Assembly: GCA_009829735.1 (NCBI GenBank) | Contig: CM020620.1 | Span: 15,473,186 to 15,537,185, forward strand | Length of the DNA: 64,000 nucleotides | Reading direction: 5' to 3' | From: Pyropia yezoensis | Lineage: Eukaryota > Rhodophyta > Bangiophyceae > Bangiales > Bangiaceae | Shown here: piece by piece, positions 31,779-42,484 of the stretch | How the letters are laid out: each line of letters begins with the position of its first letter | How positions within the stretch are numbered: the stretch's first letter is position 1 | The notes under the pieces: model-generated | The model's database searches: none | Told to the model about the DNA's origin: nothing | What the model saw: only the letters and a program-made list of their open reading frames with translations | Position numbers and translations under genes: made by a program

Positions 31779-32079
31779 GCCACTGCCGTGGCCACGCCCG
31801 CCGCCGCGGGGCAGCTGCTCCGCCTGGCCAGCGCCACCGAGGCCGAAACCACCTGCAGCCGAGGCACTACCTGCATCGCCTGCTCGCCGTCCTCGCGGCG
31901 CCCCTCTCCCTCCCTTGTGGGCACACCCACTCACCCTGCGCACTGCGCTCGCTCGCCGCCCGCCCTCGCGGCCCGCAGTGCAATGCGCTCGCGTCCAAGC
32001 GGAAGCTCCGGCTCATCGACCTGCCGCGTGTCGAGGACATTGGGGCGCACCTGCGGGAGACTCGGCGGCTGGCGGCGCT
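31779..32079 (+). pseudogene. Degenerate copy of the RING region of the adjacent BRCA1/BARD1-like gene
   Basis: It aligns base by base with 32955-33240, from the Ala-rich linker through the RING to the conserved block after it. An insertion of about 14 bases and several substitutions break the first RING cysteines and the frame. The copy lies ~1.2 kb upstream of its parent on the same strand, so it is a tandem partial duplication. No expression is expected. Confidence 0.8.
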
Positions 32080-32687
32080 TGCCGAGGGTGTGACGGACCC
32101 TCTTATCGGATTTGCCTTGCAAATTCTCGGGGGATCCTCCTCACCTCATGTACCATGGTGGCCCACAGCGAATGAGAGGCGGCGGCACGTCGAAACACGA
32201 TGAGGTGAAAAGAGGGCTGGGCGCGTGCAAGACGGTTGTTGGGAGGCTGTTGATGCGATGGGTCAGACATAGAACGCATTGCGTCGCAGGATGAGGCCGC
32301 GGGGGGTATTCGTGGTGAGTGGAAGGGAGGGGTCGCTCGCGACCGGGTCAAGGGCGGCAAGTCTCGACCGCCACGTGTTTCTCTTTGCGACGCCCTCGCC
32401 ATTGCCACGATTCCGTGATCCTGAAGTCACACCCGTTGCCCCAATACTTGATCCGTGGCCACTTTTTCAGAAAAGCACCCCGTTCACGGCAACGTGCCTT
32501 TGCAGGCAACTTTTCGCGCCACCGCAGCGCCCAGACGATGATCGGGAATGCTTTCCCAACTCGACCACCGCGGTCGTGCGGCCACCGCCACCGCGGAAGA
32601 CACGCGATGACGCTCTCCTCCTCCATCCGCCACACTCGTCTTGCCCCCCCCCCCCTGTCCCTCCTCCGCGCCCATTGACCAGCACCC

Positions 32688-32924
32688 ATGAGCGCCATGG
32701 ACGGGGGGGAGGTGCCTCCCGCTTCCCGCTCCTTCCCGGCCGACGCATCCTCCCACGGCGGCGACGCCACCCGCGCCCGCGCCGACGACGCCACCCCCTT
32801 TTGGCACCGTGACGCCGCCCCCTCCCTTGCTGGCGACGCCACCCCCTCCCATGCCAGCGACGCTGCTGCCCCTGTCGGCGACGCCACCGTCCCTGCCGGC
32901 GACGCCATCGTCCCTGCCGGCAAT

Positions 32925-32959
<35 letters not shown>

Positions 32960-35095
32960 TGCCGTGGCCACCCCCGCCGCCGCGGCGCAGCTGCTCCGCC
33001 TGGTCAGCGCTGCCGAGGCCGACACCACCTGCATCATCTGCCTCGCCGGCCTCTCGGCGCCCCTGTCCCTCCCCTGTGGGCACACCTACTGCACGCCCTG
33101 CGCGCTGCGTGCGCTCTCCACCCGCCCCCGCTGCCCGCTGTGCAAGGCCCCCGCGTCCAAGCGGGCGCTCCGGCCCGTTGACCTGCCGCGGGTGGAGGAC
33201 ATTGCGGCGCACCTGCGGGAGATTCGGCGGCTGGCGGCGCTCCTCGCCGGCGGCGACGCCTCCTGGGGGGGCGGCGGGCGGGGTGTGGTGGCGGCGGCGG
33301 CCATCGCCGCCCCCGTCGGCCTGCTACGCGACGGCTGTGCGCCGCCGACGGCGGCGGGCCGCGGCCTGTCGGCCGCCACCGCCGCGCGGGGCGAAGCGGA
33401 GCTCCGCGCGTCGGTGGCACGGCGGGCCGCCCGCGCCGCCGCCGCCGCCGCCGCCGCGGCGCGTGGGGGTGGGCGCGGCCGGGGGCGTGGCCGTGGGGGG
33501 GGGGGCGGCCGCGGCCGGGGCGGCCGGGGGGGGAGGGGGCGGGGGGGCGCCGCCCGTGCGGAAACGTCGCCGTCGCTATCGCCACGGCCCGTGCCCCCAT
33601 GGACCCGCGGCGGCGCTCGTCTGCCGGGCTCCCACGTGGCCTCGCCGGCGGCGGCCGCCGCGCCGTCGGCCCCGCCCGCCGGCGGCGGCGGCGACGGCGG
33701 TGCCGCTCCCACCCCCACCCCGTCGGCCGGCTCGTCGGCGGCCGCCGCGTGTGCCTTTTGCGGGGGCGGCGGCAGCCACACGCACGGGGCTCTGGTGCAC
33801 GCGCCCCACCACCCGCCCGTCCACCTGGCGTGCGCCCTGTGGACGCCCGAGGTGTGCATGCCCCCCCCCGCGCCGGGCCGTGGCGGTGGCACCCGCGGCG
33901 GCGGCCGCGGTGGTGGTGGTGGCGGCGCGGACGTTGACACGTCTACGGTGCGGCTGCTCAACGTGCCCGCCGCGCTGGCGCGCTCCCGCCGCCTGCGGTG
34001 CGTGGTCTGTGGGACGACGGGGGCGGGGGCGGGGTGCCTCGAGCCGTCGTGCCGGGCCACCTTTCACTGGGCCTGCGTTGCGGGATGCGACGCGTCGGCG
34101 GCGGCGGCGGCGCCCGCGTCGCGGCGGTCGCGCCCCGCCGCGGCCGTTGGGGCGGTGCTCTACCCGGCCACCTACACCCTCTACTGTGGGGTTCACGCGG
34201 GGCGGCACTCGCCGCCGCCGCCGCCCGCGGCGGAGGGGTCAGAGGAGGAGCGGGCGGCGGTGGAGGCGGCGGGGCTGGCGTTTACGCAAGGCCACGAGGA
34301 GGTGTGCCACGTGTGTGGGCTGGAGGGGGAACTGCTGCTGTGCGACGGGTGCACGCGGAGCGCGCACCTCGAGTGTGAGGGGCTCGCGACGGTGCCGCTC
34401 GAGGACTGGCTCTGCCGCGTGTGCGTCCACCGGGGGGTGGGGGGGGGGCGGGGGGGGGGGGGGGGCGGGCGGCATCCGCCAGTGGGAGTGAGGAGGAGGC
34501 GGAGGGGCCCCTCCCCGCCGCCGCAGCCGCCGCGGACGCGGTCGACTCGGAGCCGGTCAGCGGCATCCACGAGGCGCTGTGCCTCCACTGTGAGGGGGGC
34601 GGCGAGACGCTCCTGTGCGAGGGGTGCCCGCAAGTCGCCCACATGGTGTGCGAAGGCCTTTCCGCCCAGCCCGAGGACTGCTGGTTCTGTCCCAAGTGCA
34701 GGGCGCGGGGGGTGGCAGCTCGGCGCGGCGGGCAGCCGACGGTGGGCGCCGCTGCGGCGGCAGCGGCGACGGCGGCGGCGTCGTCGTCGGCGCGGGCGGG
34801 CGGCTCTGGGTCTGGGCGAGGAAGCGGCGCCACGACGACCAGTGCGGGAGAGGCGAGCCTCCCTGGCAGTGCCACCACCGACGCTGACGCGGGCGACGGC
34901 CCCCACGACGAGGTGTGCCTCCACTGTGAGGAGGCTGGCGAGCTCCTCCTATGCGACGGGTGCCCGCGCGCCTCCCACCTGATGTGCGAGGGCCTATCCA
35001 CCGTCCCCGAGGACGATTGGTACTGTCACGAGTGCAAGCGGCGGGGGCTGACGGCGGGGCGCGGCGGGCGACCGTCGGTGGACGCCTCGGCGGCG

Positions 35096-35146
<51 letters not shown>

Positions 35147-36507
35147 TCGTCTGGGCGGCCGGCCGGGTCTGCGTCTGGGCGGGGGAGTCGCACCACAACG
35201 GCCACGGCCGCAACGACGCCGTCGGGGGCGATGCGGCGGGTGTTTGGGCAGCTCTCCTCATCAGACGGGACGCCGTTCAAGACGCGCGCTCGGGGCGGCG
35301 GCGGCGACGGCGGCGGCGGTGGCGGTGGTGGCGGTGGTGGTGGTGGTGGTGATGGCGGCGGCGGCGCTGGCGACGACGGGGGCAGCGGCGACAGCGGCAG
35401 CGGGGGCGGCGACACCGTGGCCGCGGCGGCGGTCGGCGGTGGCGGCGCCCCCTACACGACGTCGCCCTCCCCCGCCGGCGGGAGCTCGCCTGCCTGGTCG
35501 GCCGGCCGGCCGGGGTCTCCCGCGGTGGGGAGCTCCTCCGCCCCCACCCCCCCGCCCCCCCGCGGGGGGCGGCGCAAGCGCGCGTCGGCGACGTCTGGCG
35601 GCACCCCCCCCGACGGCCCCCCGTCTGGCGCCCCCGAGCGGCGGTGCGGGAGCGTCGCCAAGCGGCCGCGGCGCCCCCCCCCCGGCGCCACCCCCCCCCC
35701 CCCCCCCCCCCCCGGCGGTCTGTGTCGGTGCCGCGGCCGCCCCTCCCCCCCGGCCTCCCCCCCCGGCTGGTCCTCCTCCCCACCGCCACCGACGATGGGC
35801 AGACGGCGGTGCTGACCGCGTTCGTCGGCCGCTGCCACCCGCCCGCCCGCCTCGTTGCCGACTACACCCCCGCCGTCACGCACGTCATTACCGCCGCGCT
35901 GTCGGCGGGGGCAGAGGCCAAGCGGACGCTCAAGCTGGTCTACGCCGCCGCCGCCGGCGTGCCCGCCCTCTCCTACGCGTGGGTGGAAGCGTCGGCCGCG
36001 GCGGGCCGCGGCGCCGCCGACGGCGCGTGGCTGCCCCCCGGCCCGTACGAGCTGGCCTCGTCGGCCGCGCGCGCCGCGGCGCGCGCCGCCCGCGGCGGGG
36101 GGGGGGTCTTTGCGGGCGCCGCCTTTTACTTTGGCGCCCGCACCGACCGGGTGCCGCCGACGGCGGCGCTGGCAACGGTCGTCCGCCTGGGGGGGGCCGC
36201 CCGCGTGCTGGCCCGCCCGCCCACCGCCGCGGATACGGCGCGGCAGCTGTACGTGGTGGTGGATGAGGCCGACGCGGGGGGGGGGGGGGGGGGGGGGGAC
36301 CGTGGCGGGGGGGGGCGAGGCCCCGGCCGCCGCCGCGGGGCGGCGGGCGGCCGGTCCACGCCCGCCCGCGCCCGGCTGGCGGGGGGGGGGGGGGGGGGGG
36401 AGGACCCACTGGCGCCGGGGGGGGGGGGGCTGCCGGGCGTCACGCGCGTGCCGGGCAGCTGGATCCTCGACGCGGTCGCGCCCGTCACGCCCGAGCGGCA
36501 GGCGTGA
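32688..36507 (+). CDS. BRCA1/BARD1-like protein: RING, ePHD, three PHD fingers, tandem BRCT
   Basis: Starts at ATG 32688 after a pyrimidine-rich leader. Residues 115-154: RING (CIICLAG, CGHTYC, CPLC). Residues 355-503: extended PHD (CAFCGGG, HLACALWTPEV, CVVCGTTGAG, CRATFHWAC, YCGVH). PHD1 starts at residue 540 (CHVCGLEGELLLCDGC). PHD2 (~34578-34710) and PHD3 (~34915-35035) follow in another frame. A Gly/Ala-rich linker then leads, in a third frame, to two BRCT repeats (~35760-36505) with THVITAAL, YAWVEAS and VPGSWILDAV. RING-ePHD-BRCT2 is the plant BRCA1/BARD1 plan (DNA-repair E3 ligase, nuclear). Frame changes fall in a G-run (~34435-34470) and a C-run (~35670-35710), so they are either unspliced introns or homopolymer length errors. 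Three extra PHD fingers are unusual. Confidence 0.8.
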
Positions 36508-37299
36508 GCGGCGCCCCCCCGCGGACCGCCCCGCCCCGCCCGCCCGCCCGCCGCGGCGGCGGCGGCCTGCCAGCCACCCCCCGCTTGACGACGTCGTCGG
36601 CCGCCGCCGCTGGCTACACGCGACCTGCCGGCCGCCACACCCGCGGGGCGTGGCCGCCACACCCGCGGGGCGTGGCCGTGTTCCCGTCGCCGCGGTGGGC
36701 GTGGCGTGAGTGGCGCCTGGCTGCCTGCCTCGTCATCATACTTGGACAGGGTTGCCCGGCGGCCGATGACGGGCGCCACGCGCGGGGCCGCTGCAGCGAC
36801 GGCAGCACCGGTAGCGGCGGCGGTGGTGGTGGTGGCGGCGATGGCGGTGGCGGTGGCGGCGGCGGCGGCGGTGGCGGTGGCCGCGGTGTAGGTATAGAGT
36901 CGGCAGCGGCGTGGGCTCCTCCGTGCCCTCTGGGCCTTGTGAATAGTTCGACTGTCTCAAAATAGTTCGGGTTGGCCCCACGTTCATACGAATTAAGAGC
37001 ATATTTGTGTGCTTTCACCTCAACAAGAAACATGAAATCGAAACAGGCTACTGACTTCTGCGTGTGCTTGTGGTTTGGCGCTCGCTCGTTTTGGCGCGCG
37101 CCGCCCGTGGGACGCGCGCGCCAGTCGTCGCACTCGAGTGGCCGCGGTGGTGCGCGGCGTTGCGACGTCATCTTCACCGCACCGCGCTGCGCCGGTACCC
37201 TGACGTCCTGCGTCTGCGCCGGTACCCTGACGTCCCGCGTCTGCGCCTGCGCTCGCCATCCAAGTCCTCAGCAGCCTTGCTGGTGGCTATTGTCCCCTA
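36508..37299. other. Intergenic, with short tandem repeats
   Basis: Holds a duplicated 22-bp unit (GCCGCCACACCCGCGGGGCG..., 36631-36674), a GGC/GGT array at ~36798-36890 and two copies of CGCCGGTACCCTGACGTC(C) at ~37190-37230. No gene is seen. Confidence 0.5.
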
Positions 37300-37514
37300 C
37301 CATTCACCCCCGCTTCATCCTGTTTTGTCCTCCTCCGCCCTCCCTCTCCCCCCGGTACAAGTCCGCTCCACCTCTCTCCCGTCTCCCTTCCCCCTTTCCC
37401 ACTTTCTGTACTTTTATTACTCTAGTGTCGTCTACCTCTGACGCTCCCCCTCACCCCTCCCCCCCGCTCTCTCTTCTTTCTTTCTTTTTCTACCTACCCC
37501 CGGCGACAAGCGCC
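37300..37514 (+). promoter_or_regulatory. Pyrimidine-rich leader of the BCL7-like gene
   Basis: About 200 bases of nearly uninterrupted C/T directly precede the ATG (GACAAGCGCCATG). It is probably 5' UTR or core promoter. Confidence 0.45.
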
Positions 37515-39943
37515 ATGAACCGCGGCGTCTTTGGCACCCGTGGCGAGACGCGGCGTGCCGCGGCCGAGGCGGAAGCCGCCTTTAGCGGCACCGTCCGTCG
37601 GTGGCACCGCGCCAAGGTCACCATTGGCCACGTGACCGTCCGCGCGTGGACACCCCGCCCAGAGGGGCTCGCCGACACGCCGCCGCCCAGTCCGGGGGCG
37701 GGGATTGTGGAGGACGAGGAGGAGGAGGCGGCGGCGGAGGGGGAGGCCGACGCGGTGGTGCCAGACGCGGCGGCGGCGGCGGCGGGTGGCTTGGGCGTGG
37801 CGACGGTGGCCGCGGGGGGGACGGCCGCCAATGGCCCCGCTGGGGGTGGGGGGGCGGCACCGGCAGCGGCGGTGACGGGGGCGGGAAGGGAGACAACGGC
37901 GGCGGCAGCGGCGGCGGCGGCGGCGGCGGCGGGCACCAGGCCAGACGGGGCGCCGGCCGTGGCGCCGCCCGCCGGGGCGGCGGGGGACGCCATGGCCATT
38001 GATGTGCCCGACGCGACAGCGGCGGCCGGCGGGGGCGCCCCCCCCGCGCCAGTGCCCATGGTGGTGGACGCGGCGGGGGCTGGCGGCGGGGTCCCCCCCA
38101 CCGGGGGGGTGCCCCCCACCCCCCCCACGCGCAGCCCCGTCGACGGGGCGGCCGCCGTCGCGGCCGTCGCGCAGCCGCCGTCGGCCGCTGCGGGCGGCGC
38201 GGCAGCCAGCCCGGCACAGTCGGCGTTGGTGGGTGCCCCCGCCGTCACGGCGGCGGCGGCGGCGCCCCCTGTGGCGGCAGCACCACCCGCCGGCGCGGTG
38301 GCCATGGACGGGTTGACGGCCGCGCGGACCGCCGCGGCGGGCGGTGCGGCCGCGGCCGCCCCGACCGCCACCCGCGGTGGTGGTGGCGTCGGCGCGCCTG
38401 CCGCCGCTGTCGCCACCCCGCCTGCCGACGTGGGCGGCAGTATCTCCTCGGCACCGCCGCCGTCGTCGACGCCTGCGGCGGCTGCCGCCACCACCACCAC
38501 GGATGGAAGCGACGCGATGGACACGACCGGCGGCGGCGTCGGCAGCGGGTGGGGGAGCGCCCTCCCGGGGTCACCCGCGGCCGCCACCGCGCGGCCACCC
38601 GCAAACGTGGCCGCTGGGAGCGCCCCGGCGACGGCCACCGCCGTCGCCGACGCCGCGTCGGTGGCCACGCCCGCCGCGGGTGGCGGCCCCGCGGGCGGCG
38701 CCCCCGGGGCAGTCGCAACGCCCGCGGTTGCGCCTGCCGGGGGGCCGTCGCTTGCCGCTCCGGCGCCGCCCCCTGCGTCGCTGCCCCCCGCCGCTGTGCC
38801 TGCCGCCCCGGCTGTGTCGCCCCCCCGCTCCGTGTCGGTCCCCCCCGGTGCGTCGCCCCCGCCGGCCGCATCTCCGCTCCCCACGGCGTCGCCCGCCCGG
38901 TTGTCGACTGCCGCCGCCAGCCCGACCGCCGCCGGCGCGTCGGCCGCGTCGGCAGGCACCCCACCGGCCACGGCAGCGCCGCTGGCAGCGGCACCACCAC
39001 CTCAGGGCGGCACCCCTGCCGTTGCCCCAGCAGCTGTCGTGCTGCCGCTGCGCCCCGCCGCGGCCGGCCCCAGCGCGGCGAGTGGCGTCGGCGTCGGCGG
39101 CGTCGGCGGTGGCGGCGGCGGCAGCAGCAGCGCGGCAGGGTCATCTGCGCCGGACGCGGTGCCGCCAGCGGTGCCTTCTCCGCTGCCAGCAGGGGCGGCG
39201 GCACCCCCGCCGCAGCCCGCGGGGGCGGTGATCGCCCCAGGGCCGTCACCGCGGCCGCCGCCGCCGCCGCCGCCGGGCGAGGCGGGCGAGTCCCCGCCAC
39301 TGCCCGCCGCCGATGCGACCGCGACGGCTGGCCACGGCGTCGGCGGCGGGGCCCCCGTCGGTGGAACGGCCGCGGCCTCGACGTCCGCCGCGGGGTCTTC
39401 GCCCGCCGCCCCGACGCTGGGCCCGGGCCCGGCTGCCGCGGCGGCCGCCCCGGTGGCCACGCCGCCCGCACCCGTGGGGGCGGCCGGCAGCGGCGGCGCG
39501 CCCGCCGCGCCGTCGTCTGCTGCGGGGGGGGCACCCGTCGCCGACGGGGCGGCCGCTGCGGGGGGCCCGCCCCCCGCGCTCGTGGCCCCTGCGCCCGGCG
39601 GGGCAGCCGCGGCAGCCACAGCGTCGGGGCTGCCGACGCCCCCACCGGCAGCCGCCGGGGCGTCGGCCGGTGCGGTCGCGCCGCCACCGGCGGCTGCCGC
39701 CAGTGCCACGGGTGGCGCCGTTGCTGCCGGCGACGGGGGTAGGGATGCCCGTGGCGGTGGCGGCGGTGCGGGCGCTCCCGCTGCCCCCACAGACGCTGGC
39801 GTTGACGTGGCGGCGGCGGCGGCGCCGCCGCCGCCGCCGCCCGGCGGGTCCCCCGCCCGGCCTGGCGCCGACGACGCGGCCGCGTCGGCGCTGGCCCTGC
39901 TGTGTGCGACGGGCGCCGGGGCAGGGAGTGGCGTGGCGGCGGA

Positions 39944-39974
<31 letters not shown>

Positions 39975-40622
39975 GGTGGCGGCGGCGGGGGCACACCCCC
40001 GGCGGCCGCCACACCTGCAGCGGCGGTGGCGGCGCCGGCAGCGGCGGTGGCGGCGCCGGCAGCGGCGGTGGCGGCGCCCGCCGTGGGCGCCTCTGTCGGT
40101 GGCGGCAGCGGCGGCGGCGGCGGCAACAGCGGCGGCGGCGGCCCTGCGGGGGTGGTGCCCGCTGCCGCCGCCGTGCCGGCGCTGCCGCCGGTCGATGCCG
40201 AAGGCGTCGGCCTACTCATGGCCGTGGGCAGCGGGGGGGGCGCACCGGCCGTGGCGGCAACCCCCCCCCCGCCGCCGCCGCCGCCGCCGCCGCCTGCAGC
40301 GCCCGCCGCCGGGGCGGCGGCGCCCCCGCCCGTGGCCGCCAGTGGCGCCGCTCCCCCGGCCGACGCGCGCGCGGCGGCGGCTGGTGGGGACGCTGCCGGC
40401 GGCAGCGCCGGCGGCGGCGGCGGCACCGGCGGCGGCGGTGGTGGTGGGGGTGGGGGTGGTGCGGGCGGTGGGGAGGGGAGCGGGCTGCCCCCGGTGGCCG
40501 CCGGGGGGGTCCCCGCGGCGGCCGCCGGGGGCGCCGCGGCCGCGCCGGCGGCGGCCGCCCCAGCCACGCCGGCAGCGCCGGCGGCGGCGGCAGCCAACGC
40601 CGACGGCCGCGGCGGGCAGTAG
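37515..40622 (+). CDS. BCL7-like N-terminal domain protein with a giant Ala/Gly/Pro-rich tail
   Basis: Open frame of 1035 residues from ATG 37515. Residues 1-50 match the BCL7 N-terminal pattern: an Arg/Glu/Thr-rich start (GETRRAAAEAE) then VRRWHRAKVTIGHVTVRAWTP, comparable to the conserved basic tryptophan/threonine block of BCL7 proteins. An acidic patch follows (VEDEEEEAAAEGEA). The remaining ~950 residues are almost only Ala, Gly, Pro, Val, Thr and Ser. BCL7 proteins are SWI/SNF chromatin-remodelling subunits of ~200 residues, including in plants, so this would be a nuclear subunit with a huge disordered extension. The domain is short, so the call is moderate. The tail may contain unrecognised introns, but it stays open in one frame for 3.1 kb. 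Confidence 0.55.
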
Positions 40623-41819
40623 GCACGCCGCCGCCGGCGCACGCGCGGGTGGCAGGCGGCGCGGCCCCGGCGCGCGTGCCAGGCCCGCGCACGCGCGTGG
40701 ACGCCCGCGCCGTGCGCGTTTGCTCTTGTTGTTGAGGGCGGCGGGCGGTGGGGGCGGGGCAGAGGTAGGTGTCCCTTGTCTCGACGGAGCGCGGGGGGGC
40801 GCGGCGCCGCGCGGGTTGTGCCGTCGCCCGCTCTTTTTTTTTTTTGTAGGTTCTTCTGTGATGTGTGGGCCCCCGCCGTGTTGTCCTTTTTTGCCAGCAG
40901 GGACCTCACCAGAGCAGGAGGGGGCCGCGTCGGCCGGCGACGGCGGCTGCGGCCACCACTTCCCCTTTCAGCCGGCGGCCACTCGGGCCGTTGACGGCGG
41001 CGGTGGCCCCGCTGGGGGGCCGTCCATCAAACGCCACTTGCGTTTTGGGGGGAGGAGCTAGACGCTTTGTTGCACTAGAGACGAAGGACGCATGGACGCG
41101 CCGCTGCGGGGCGGCCAGCCGCCCACGCGGTGCGAGCGCGGTCGGTGGGGGCGCCACCGCCTCGCGCCGGGCTGTGCCCCCCTGTGTCTCCACACAGCCT
41201 CCCAAGGACCATCGCCGAGCTGTGCGTGCCCCTCTCTCTCAGCGGGAGGGTGGCGACCTCCCACGGTTAGCCGCGAACCACCGCGGCCTGCAGCTGCGTG
41301 GCCGTCGGCAGCGGCCACTGGCGTTGGGCACGCTGGCAGCGGGCGGTCCTACGGAACGGTCCCAACGGTGGCCAGTGCCGTTCTCTCCGTCCGACTTGGC
41401 GGCGCACACCCGACAAAACCCACACCATCCACAACCGGGGGGTGGCCCTGTACGTATGGTCGGCCGGTCAGCCCGCAGCGTCAGGTGGGGAAGCGCTCGA
41501 TGAGGGCGGGGCATCCCTTAGGCGACAGACCAGGCCTGCTTCCATGACTTGGTCTTTGGGCAACGGGGTCTTTTGGCATCCCAGCGAATTAGCGCGGAAG
41601 ACGCGCGCTTCAGAGAGCAATCCCAGAGACGAAGGTATTTTGACCACTTGCTTTTATTTTTCGTTGAGATGTGAAATATTTGACTCTTTATGTGGATGTG
41701 AAGGTTTGGTAGGGACACTTTCCTTATAAAAAACAGGCCGCAGGATCTGGCGTCACTGGGCGGGAGGGCGGGACCACGAGTCGGGGGTGTGGGGAAGAGG
41801 CCGACATGCATCGCCACCC
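40623..41819. other. 3' flank of BCL7-like gene and intergenic
   Basis: A T13 run followed by GTAG (~40834-40850) looks like a splice acceptor or a transcription end. No further coding frame is supported. Confidence 0.4.
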
Positions 41820-41823
41820 CTAG

Positions 41824-42062
41824 TGTCTATTCTACCTTGCAAAAGATTCATATGAATCCGTCCCGAGACGGAAAGTCCGCCTTGCCGTGAAACTACCGTG
41901 AGTTTAGGGACCATAATTGGCTCCAAGGGTAAACTGACAGCGCTGACCACGTCTCTGCTGTCCGAAACAAGACAGGATGACCCAGTCCACAAGAAAACTG
42001 GATTGAAAATGAGCTTCATATGAATCTAAAAGATTCAAATGAAGCTCAAGGTAGAATAGACA
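41824..42062. mobile_element. MITE related to the piggyBac-type element (239 bp)
   Basis: The ends are TGTCTATTCTACCTTG (41824-41839) and its exact inverse (42047-42062), sharing 13 bp with the TIR of the 4.2-kb element at 765-4940. CTAG flanks both sides (41820-41823 and 42063-42066). It has subterminal palindromes GATTCATATGAATC (41845-41858) and a 16-bp hairpin with a TAAAA loop at 42011-42047. No coding capacity. It was probably mobilised by the same transposase lineage. Confidence 0.88.
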
Positions 42063-42066
42063 CTAG

Positions 42067-42484
42067 GGACGAGACGAACTGGGGGTTGTCGTGCTGTTGT
42101 ACTCTCCGTCTCCCTGGCGCCCACACACAGAGGCTGCCACCAGCCAAGCCGAGCGGAGCGCACTGGTTTCGCTTCTTCTCTCTCTTGCACAGCGGGAACC
42201 AACAAGAGTGGGTGGTGGCAACAGGTCACCCGCGCGATGCCACCACCACCGCCGCTTTGCTGGGTACACGGAGTGCACTGCCCACTGCCACAAGCCTGCA
42301 CACAGCCCCCGCTGAAATACACCAGTCCCCCACAAGCCGCCCTCCCTCAACCCCACCCGGTCATGTCTCATAAACACACGATAGCCCATATCCCTCGCCT
42401 CCATCCTCCCCCTCTCCCTCAACCAAACCCCCCCACCCCCCCCCGCCCCCGCTCGAAACCACAACGAGCCCTCCCATCATCCCT
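42067..42484. other. Intergenic, 3' flank of the DUF3007 gene
   Basis: C-rich sequence without a supported gene. Confidence 0.4.

Noticed and set aside
33086-34060. Long minus-strand frames opposite the BRCA1/BARD1-like gene
   Set aside because: Antisense shadows of GC-rich codons; only Pro/Arg/Ala strings.
39002-40909. 635-codon minus-strand frame across the BCL7-like tail
   Set aside because: Produced by the GCG/GGC triplets, which stay open on all frames; the plus frame begins with a recognisable domain.
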